Origin: Cylicocyclus nassatus
Taxonomy: Eukaryota; Nematoda; Chromadorea; Rhabditida; Strongylidae
Length of the DNA: 64,000 bases
Direction of reading: 5' to 3'
Assembly (NCBI GenBank): GCA_958299035.1
Contig: CATQJL010000001.1
Coordinates: forward strand, 80,807,594 to 80,871,593
Shown here: positions 57,291-64,000 of the stretch, in pieces
Layout of the letters: each line of letters begins with the position of its first letter
Position numbering within the stretch: the first letter of the stretch is position 1
Notes under the pieces: model-generated
Database searches by the model: none
Told to the model about the DNA's origin: nothing
The model's input: only the letters and a program-made list of their open reading frames with translations
Position numbers and translations under genes: made by a program

Positions 57291-57742
57291 ATAGACTGTT
57301 TTTCGTAAAGAACAGAATTTCTGTTCTTCACAGTATTAACATCCATCGCATTTTCTTTCATAAATTCGTGTATTGGTGAGCATTCCTTCAGAGTAGGAGG
57401 TGGTGAAAACGCGAGCCTTATAGGAAGTCCCGACCCCTTGACGATTTTGTTCAGCTTGCAAGCGGATTTTTCTCCTACATAGGGCAGTGTTAGTGTGATT
57501 CCGTCCCGAGCTCTATAGGGCCTCCATGTTCTGAGCCACATTGGCCGGTACCCATTCGTCGAGGATGGTGTTAACGGTAGAGTCTATTTGATTAATTGGA
57601 GATGAGCATAGTTTTTCCTTCGTTTGTAGAAAATTTCGGATCACATTGGCTTTCATGTACTGTGGATGGGCGCTACGTGAATGTAATATGATGTTACATG
57701 ACGAAGGTTTCTTGTACCAGAAATATTCGACTGCACTCTCAC
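57287..57742 (-). pseudogene. PLE2 linker between RT and endonuclease
   Basis: VEYFWYKKPSSCNIILHSRS, AHPQYMKANVIRN, then ITLTLPYVGEKSACKLNKIV and LPIRLAFSPPPTLKE. These are the usual post-RT and pre-endonuclease blocks of PLEs; compare WYRKESFKNILINV in PLE1. There is a frame change near 57530 between the two halves. Upstream the reading is interrupted by the MITE at 57743-57878. Confidence 0.78.
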
Positions 57743-57878
57743 GGGTAGGGGAACGAAAGTCGCCAGTTTGGGTCGCCTCCGCGGACGGCTGGTCCTGGAA
57801 CGACATGCAACAACGCTGCGAAAGGACCAGTTGACCGCGAAAGACGTCTCAAACTGGCGGCTTTCGTTCTCCTACCCC
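57743..57878. mobile_element. 136-bp MITE with 8-bp target duplication, in PLE2
   Basis: Ends GGGTAGGGGAACGAAAGTCG and, inverted, GGGGTAGGAGAACGAAAGCC; inverted similarity continues to GCCAGTTTG. Exact ACTCTCAC flanks it (57735-57742 and 57879-57886). An 8-bp duplication fits hAT or P-like transposases, but the GGGTAGGGG terminus is not the usual hAT CAGGG. It is GC-rich and non-coding, and it separates the RT from the linker. Confidence 0.85.
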
Positions 57879-57899
57879 ACTCTCACTTAACCTTGGTGT

Positions 57900-58706
57900 T
57901 TAAGAATGGTAAGAATCCATTCTTCGCAGATGTTTCGATAGTGAATGAGTATCTTTGTCAACCGTATTTAATCTTTCAAACATTGTTCTGGCGCTTTCTT
58001 CAGTATTACCGACGACGAAGACATCATCTACATATCCTTTGTACAAAATTATGTATGATGTTAACGTAGCTTTTTCGATATGATCCAAGAATACTGTTGC
58101 AAGTAACGGTGCGATCCGATTTCCCATAGCCAGTCCCCTTCTTTGTTTGAAGATCCTTCCGTCAAAAGAGAAAACGTTGCATGATAAAACTGCGCATAGC
58201 ATGCACCGTAAATCATCGATACTGCGTGAAAAAGTAGTAACATGGGTTCGATTTTCTTCCAGAAGGGCTAACACTGCATTCACAGCATGATCGTTGTTCA
58301 CATTTGTGTACAAGGAAACTGCGTCGTAGCTAGCATATGATGCGGATACTGGTATTTCACATCTTGTAAGATCCGACAGGAATGCTTCCGCATTCACGAT
58401 GTGAGCTCCCACGAAGCGGAGCAACGGAGACAGGATTTTTACTAACAACCAACTCAATCTATCAGCAGGTCCTCCGCAAGACGAAATTATCGGTCTTATT
58501 TTCATATCGTGTACCGACAATGATCTTGTATCAGCTCCACGTGGTAATTTGTGGGTTTTAATCATGCTGTAGAATGTCGGAATTAATGGATGGCGATCGA
58601 GTAATTGATCAGCTACCTTTGTACCTAGCTTCGGTTTTACGATGCGCGCTATGACATCGCGAATGTTTTTGCATGCATCGAGGAATGAAGACATTGTTGT
58701 TTCCAA
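57900..58706 (-). pseudogene. PLE2 reverse transcriptase
   Basis: A 268-aa open stretch with FYSMIKTHKLPRG, KIRPIISSCGGPADRLSWLL, motif A YASYDAVSLYTNV, motif B RRGLAMGNRIAPLLATVFLD, and motif C GYVDDVFVVG with both catalytic aspartates. A stop (at 58706-58704) separates it from the N-terminal part in the same frame, which is otherwise continuous. The frame is lost again at SYHS just before the MITE. The RT core looks complete but not translatable as part of the full protein. Confidence 0.9.
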
Positions 58707-59422
58707 CTAAGTCGTGTAGTCGGAGAGGATCTGATGGGTGATGCTTTTGTCCATATTCTGAGGTATAACAACAAAGGAGCCGCTTTTGTCGCCTATAGTA
58801 TACCGCGATGTTGACTTCATGCGTAAAAGCTTCTTGAGACCTCTTCTTTCAGCTGGCGTCATATTCGAGCTGTAATGTGATGCATCGTTTTGGTAATATT
58901 TGTCGAACATCAATCTTCAATTTACATAGCTTTCTCTCCAATTCTGTATCAGCTTTTATTTGCTTGATTGTTCTTGTTAGAGAGGGCATCAATGAAATGA
59001 TTGTCGACTGCAAATCAAGTGCTCCGGGCCCTTTTTGTAGTCTGTGCCTTAGTCGATAGGCGTATTGGTCAACTTGCGAAACAGCTTTGTCAATGATGTC
59101 TTCATTTACTTTTGGCAAAACTGCAAAGGATGGTCCCAGGTTCAAAGTAGTTGCCATATCATTATCAATCATTTCGGTGCCAACTGCTGTATACCTCAAA
59201 GGTGGTATTGCATCCTTTTTCAAAAACGATTCATTTGCGGATGACGTTGTCTTCAAAATGGTCAACTTTTTGCTGAGCCGACTTCTTTCCGACTGTCGCA
59301 GGTTGGAGCACACTTGTTGATTTTTTGACAGAAATGTTCTTCATGAGATTGGGATCAAGATGCTTTTTGAGATGTTCTTTGTTTCTCAAGTGCTGCTGTA
59401 TACTATCCCACAACAACCTCAC
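58707..59422 (-). pseudogene. PLE2 N-terminal domain
   Basis: Overlapping frames: LLWDSIQQHLRNKEHLKKHL (59422 downward), then NLGPSFAVLPKVNEDIIDKA with VDQYAYRLRHRLQK (59313-58849), then MTPAERRGLKKLLRMKSTS, RYTIGDKSGSFVVIPQ and ITHQILSDYTT (58913-58707). The NLGPSFAV and KSGSFVV blocks are typical of the region in front of Penelope RTs. Two frameshifts join the pieces. This part is absent from PLE1. Confidence 0.82.
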
Positions 59423-59596
59423 TCCTCACTACCTCTAAGAAGAAGATGAAGGTACATGCGCCGTTTGTATTACATCTCATATATCATTTATATATTGTAA
59501 TTCAAGGCCTGAAGACGATTTTAAAAATTGAAACGTTGCCAATGCCAATAAACTACTGATCAAGAGCTCTCTCTCCTCAATACTTACACCAGAATT

Positions 59597-60460
59597 CAGC
59601 ATGAAGCTCAGAGGTGACACTATACTAAAATATCTCAAGATACATAACCCCTGATACTTCAATGGTGGTCTGAGAAATTCTGTTTGGAATTTTTGTGAGA
59701 GCTGCGTGTATTAACTGGAAGCTTTTTCTCTTTCAAAGGCAATTTCCACCCTGAATTTGGCCTCCCATGTTTTCGTCATTTTGAGGCCTTTCCGTGGCCC
59801 TGACTGCAGTTCCGAATTTCAAACTCACCAGAATTCACGAAAACCCCTATTTTGGGCACCCTGTCTGGGGGCACGGACGAGTTTTGAATCGCTCGTCCCC
59901 GTCAACAGGCCAGCGGGGAGGAGCTGCAACTGCATGGGTGAAGTTGCAGCATGTGCAACTTCTGCTCACTACCATGTTAATACATGTGTCCGTCCTGGGC
60001 GAAGTCTGGTTAGAAGGCTAGGCCAAAGCAGATGTCCCTTTTCTGGAGCCTACATTCAGGATCGACACTGACCGGAAGGGGGGGGGGGTTAGGTTTAGCC
60101 TAGACACTGCCTCTAAATCTCTTTTCAAGAAGCTTTGCCCAATCTTAAGACAACTGAGAAACAAATCCTTTTTTGTTCTTGTTTCATGATAGCACAAGCA
60201 AAGAATGGGTTGAAAGTTGTGTGCATTTCATGAGGACCTATTTTACAAAATGCTTATCGGGATATGATTTTAAAAATTGTTTAGTCCTGCAATTTTTAGC
60301 ATAAACATAACAATCGCTGCAGTCCTTATAAGTCGCAAGTAGAGCGTGAGCGCAATGCGATTGAAACTTTCGTTTTTCTTTTTTTCTAAAGTCTAAATTT
60401 TTCGAGCCTGTAGTGCGGCTCAGTGGATGCAAAATTAAGGTAATTCAAACCTCGTGTAGA
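59597..60460. other. Unassigned DNA with a GC-richer block
   Basis: 59735-60115 is GC-richer than its flanks and begins AAAGGCA and ends TGCCTCTAAAT; on minus, the right end AGGCAGTGTCTAGGC is close to that of the TTAA element at 26185. It may be a degraded relative, but the left end and a TTAA duplication are not convincing. The frames inside are not recognised. Confidence 0.35.
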
Positions 60461-60467
60461 ATTTTGC

Positions 60468-60512
60468 ATACCATCTTGTAGAGCTTGCTTTGCTCTCTCG
60501 AACGGTACCCTA
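60468..60512 (+). repeat. Fragment of the palindromic MITE core
   Basis: CCATCTTGTAGAGCTTGCTT and TGCTCT-CTCGAACGGTACCC match the outer border of the core in 9829-10775 (10659-10700). Only this tail is present; the rest of the arm is absent. Confidence 0.7.
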
Positions 60513-60525
60513 GAGCCCTATCATA

Positions 60526-61137
60526 CAGGGTGTCCCAAAAGTAAGTGCACACTTTTTGATCGTTTAATATCCTCTTCCCATCGTGTCTTCTTCCGCCATT
60601 CAAGTACCATTCTAGTATCGAGCGAATCACCAATCGCTCTTCTGTAGGACTATTGAAAGCCATATTCTGCCTCGGAAAAAAACCAAACAAGCCAAAAACT
60701 CATACTATGGTAATGGAAGCCGCTGATTTTGGATCTGAAATTTCCACTTCACTTTGGTGCTTCTTTCCAAAGTTATACCAGGTAAACCGTAACAACCAAC
60801 TTCCCAGAATTCGTCAGAAATGTGTTAACACTGTCAAAAAAGCTGAAAACACTCGTAAAAAGTTATGTAGCAGAATCAGCGTGCGCAAAAATCCTAGTCT
60901 ACGATTTTTCAGATTTATTGAAAAAATCTCATCGGATGGCATATTTCACCATATTTTGCACATGCTGGAAGTTCTTATCGTAATCCTACAGTAATGAAGA
61001 GCGATCGGTGATCTGGCCGATACTGTAAATCTAAGTTGGAGCCTCCTGTACAGAATGTACTCAATTGGCAAAAAAGAGCCATTGGGAAATGAGGTATTGA
61101 CGATTTAAAAGTGTGTACTTACTTTTGGGACACCCTG
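60526..61137. mobile_element. Tc1-like MITE, family A copy
   Basis: Ends CAGGGTGTCCCAAAAGTAAG and CTTACTTTTGGGACACCCTG, with TA at 60524-60525; the right side is CA. Its ends are those of 2711-3379. One interior half is shortened compared with that copy. No transposase. Confidence 0.85.
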
Positions 61138-61536
61138 CATTTGCGAAGTACACGACTTATCTTCGTAAGAAGTCAAAGTGTAACAAGACTTATGTAACAA
61201 CCTAAAAGTAAGGCTGGGCTTAATACATTCCATATTAGATTTGAGGGAATTTTCAATATTCATCAGCGAATTTATTAAAAACTCACGAGTTTGATTTTTT
61301 TGCCATTTTGAAGAAAGTGATTTTAGTAATATTGGAATTTTCAATTTAGTCGTCTCTGAGGTTATAGCGCTGCTTATTCGAACACTGGCTACACAATGCA
61401 CAAAGTTTGTGATATCTACTACAGTACGCATTAACTCATGGTTCCTCGAATCAACTTTATTTTCAAAGGAATGTTTGACGGACTTTGAGCTAGAAAATTT
61501 CCTTGTAGTTGCTGGGACAATTATTGGGTCACACAA
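61138..61536 (-). other. Open frame, unrecognised
   Basis: About 130 codons from MCDPIIVPATTRKFSS to TLTSYEDKSC just before the MITE end; the annotated frame then runs into the MITE. Serine/threonine- and lysine-rich, without transmembrane segments or a family that I recognise. LLKSLSSKWQKNQTREFL is faintly reminiscent of retroelement gag regions, but I would not assign it. It may be a chance frame. Confidence 0.25.
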
Positions 61537-61619
61537 CTGCCAGCCTATAGAATGTTATGCCCGTGACGGCAGCCATGCCCCGAAAAAATTTTCTTACAAG
61601 GTTGCTTTGAATTTTTAAA

Positions 61620-63800
61620 AAATTTTAAGAACTATTTTAATTATTTGCAAGAGAAAACAAGTCACTTGCACTTTTTAATAACTCATGCGAGTAAATTTTA
61701 AAGATTTCGCGACCCATTCCTGGAGGGGGGGGGGGTGCCACTGGTATGTATGTGTGTGCACGTATGTTCCTGATGAAAACTTCATTTTACAGGCAATCCG
61801 GCTCCGCTTCACCGACTTGGTCGAGCAGTTCTCTAATGCGGCCTCGAGTTGTAAAAATGTGCAAGTGGCTTGTTTTTACTTGAATGATTATTCAAAAATG
61901 CACTTTGATGTTGTGAAGAAATTTTTTTCGGAAGCGCAGCTATCGAGAGGCTCCCTTACTTTAGAATTTATGTGCATCACTTATGTGAACTTCCAGATGT
62001 CTACTTTCAAATACCTTAAATAGACTTGCAACTTATAATAATGTCAGAATAGCAGAGAAAGGCTACTGTCAAATTTGGCCAAAGTGTGTGAACAAAGCTT
62101 CACCGTAAAAGTTATGACTAAATAGTCTCAGAAAAAGGATGACTATGAAATGATGCGCGCGATGGTTTGTCCTTTTAAGTAGTACAGTGTGGACGAAAGT
62201 CTGAATATTTCAGCAGCGTATATGGTATGAGCCTATGTGTGCTTGACAACGGAATCTTTCAAAGTACCCTCATAAGAACTTAGGTACCTCCTCTCATCCC
62301 CATCTCCAGAAAAAAAAACGATCTCTTTCCTAGCATATAAGATAAACGATTCTGCTATCAGTGCCAGTCACTCACCCTCTGCATATAAGTTTTGCATGTT
62401 CAGTTGAATTTGCGTCTTTAACCCTGCAAACCATCCAAAGTTTTGGAATTGAGACTATTCCCAATTTTTTATTTTGTACTAAATTATCTTCTCTGCATAT
62501 GATTGAGACGTTGCAAAGGTGTGTAGAACGAAGTAACATGTATTTCAAACGTCCAATCATGCGGTGTGATTTGTCGGAGCCTTTACTACTCTATGAATCC
62601 TCCTTCTTGCACGGGGAACCTTTCAGCACTTTAACATTGACTTTCTGCATACCATTGCACCTTACCACTGATCCCTTTAAAAAATTACTGCAAAATGATG
62701 TCGAGACTCTGGGATTTTTCGCAGTCATGCAGAACCCCGAAAACTGCAGAAAAGAGAATACCACACTGTTGTTCAATAGAATTTTATCTCGAGCAGGAAC
62801 ATAGGGACACGTTTTGTCAAGAATCCTGCGATGTAAGAACTCATTTCATATCTAACTTCTGCCGAAACGTATTTATTTACGTACGTATTTACGTATTTTA
62901 CGAATTTAAAGAGGTGGTCGTTGTAGCACAAGTTACAAAGTGTAAAAGTCTCATTTTTAAAAGCATTTCTTGAAGTTTTATTCATCAGTTTACCTTTTAT
63001 CCACAAAAGTAATAATTTCGTCTTACGAAAGTGGTAATGGGAGGATCATTAGAGCCGCAACTCATTACTAAGACCAGTTTACCCTTCTCAAAATCCCATT
63101 TAACAAAGTGTGAGCTATCAAACTCAGGATTGCTACCCTTGCTTAATACGGTGTGGGCAGCAACGCATCATTGTTCCCAACTCTCTTGCACCATGTCTCA
63201 CGATGAGTAGTGACATTTAGTGATAATTTTCTGGTAAATGTTCAGATTACTTCTTGTTGTTAATACACCGGTTTCGACCCAACGTTCATATGGCACATGC
63301 GGAAAAAATGAGAGAGGAGTTGCGAAGAGTCATGCATGTCACATTTTGTCGTTGAACAGGACAATAATTTTATCTTCGCTAGAATTGAAAGGAAATCTGT
63401 TTCTAATCACTGCGATCGACGGTGCTTTACAAAAGCTAATTAAAAAACTGGTACTCAAAGCGCGCTTGTGAATAAACACAACACAAAAGCAAAAGCAAAC
63501 ACAACGCAGAAGTAAAGCAAGACTAAAATGAAAACGTTTTACATTAAGGCAAATTGTTGCAGTTGTTCGTTTCTTTTCACTTCTGCTACTCCTCTATACA
63601 TGAAAATTGTACTTTGTTCTGAGTTATAGGGTAAGCGAATAGATTAACACATTACGCGCCATACTCACTTCATATGTTTTCAACGAAATCATTGAGCTGA
63701 ATATTTTAACGGTAACTAAGGGCTAGTGTCTAGTGGTACGTTGAGGTTTTAGCCTTAATAGCTAGGCACCAAGCAGATGAAAACACAAAGTTCTAACCAG
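61620..63800. other. Unassigned DNA with one long open frame
   Basis: A 147-codon frame (62361-62804, plus; MPVTHPLHISFACSV to LSRAGT) is the longest here. Minus-strand frames overlap it and it matches no family I know, so chance is likely. There is a G-run at 61726-61736. No element ends recognised. Confidence 0.3.
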
Positions 63801-63808
63801 GGTCAAGC

Positions 63809-63965
63809 GTGGGGTGCGGCACGCCACACCTGGGGGGGGGCGTATTGAGAAGTCAAAAGGGGAAGGGGTCGTAGTTGGGTAATCTGATAATAGTGATAAC
63901 ATGATTTTCGTATCATATCCATAATTAGCACGTCAATTAACCCCTGTAGACAAAGTGTGAGCAAA
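63809..63965 (+). repeat. G-rich dispersed repeat, copy 2
   Basis: GGTCAAGCGTGGGGTGCGGC, a G-run, CGTATTGAGAAGTC, then AACATGATTTTCGTATCA: the same order as at 4110-4258, in the same orientation. Ends are not defined. Confidence 0.55.
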
Positions 63966-64000
63966 TTCTGAAGATTCAAGATACTAGGCTACCCAAATGA

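Larger units (their letters stand above)
56782..59596 (-). mobile_element. Penelope-like retroelement (PLE2) with inverted terminal repeats
   Basis: Minus-strand order: N-terminal PLE domain (59422-58700), RT (58706-57900), post-RT linker (57806-57290) and the end of a GIY-YIG domain (57290-57039). Its two ends, 56782-56988 and 59390-59596, are inverted copies of each other with few differences, the inverted pLTR arrangement known in PLEs. A 136-bp MITE breaks it after the RT, and the catalytic core of the endonuclease is missing. Confidence 0.9.

Noticed and set aside
59757..60071. 104-aa frame as a host exon
   Set aside because: GC-richer than its surroundings but three frames overlap, and no recognised domain or splice sites; more likely part of a degraded repeat.

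Overview
This window looks like eukaryotic, repeat-dominated intergenic DNA, most likely from a nematode and perhaps a hookworm-like strongylid. That guess rests on three things: the style of the Penelope-like retroelements (PLEs with a C-terminal GIY-YIG domain), a tRNA-derived SINE beginning with a GAGTGACGTAG-type box A, and one 50-nt intron-like segment ending in TTTTCAG. It is an inference; no host marker gene is present. I find no convincing host protein gene, no rRNA and no functional tRNA. All recognisable protein homology comes from mobile elements, and nearly all of it is broken.

Layout. 1-4.3 kb: mostly unassigned DNA, one Tc1-like MITE and a G-rich repeat. 4.3-8.8 kb: a nested set, in which a Tc1-like palindrome encloses a second foldback and a TTCGAATA-armed element, and its right arm carries an internally deleted RTE-type LINE with a perfect 9-bp target duplication. 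9.8-10.8 kb: a nearly perfect palindromic mariner-type MITE carrying an 87-codon ORF in each arm. 11.8-31.9 kb: a giant inverted repeat with arms of about 8.4 kb around a 3.4-kb spacer that itself holds a 1.4-kb palindromic MITE. The two arms act as empty and filled sites for each other. A PLE (15554-18023) is only in the left arm; a Tc1-like element, a mariner-type MITE, a solo LTR and a TTAA-flanked element are only in the right arm. 32-36.9 kb: two mariner-type MITEs, a decayed PLE, and a foldback with a (CAT)n loop. 40-41.7 kb: a frameshifted hAT transposase-like gene. 43-44.3 kb: a SINE split by a hAT MITE. 44.6-47.5 kb: a second, nearly identical inverted duplication centred on a palindromic MITE. 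48-52.8 kb: a minisatellite, a MITE, a LINE relic and a foldback. 52.9-56.7 kb: a 2.9-kb Tc1-like element with nested MITEs and an intact SINE, then another MITE. 56.8-59.6 kb: a PLE with inverted terminal repeats and a split RT. 60-64 kb: one more MITE and unassigned DNA.

The most interesting signals are structural. (1) Two large inverted duplications surround palindromic MITEs, suggesting hairpin-driven inverted duplication, although an assembly artefact must be excluded. (2) A complete-looking minimal hammerhead ribozyme lies at the 3' end of one PLE, with decayed relatives in the other two. (3) A family of Tc1-like MITEs keeps its interior while its terminal 20-30 bp differ between copies. 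(4) Several insertions have target duplications visible directly in the sequence. I do not claim a new host system; the novelty, if any, is in how these palindromic elements move and rearrange DNA.
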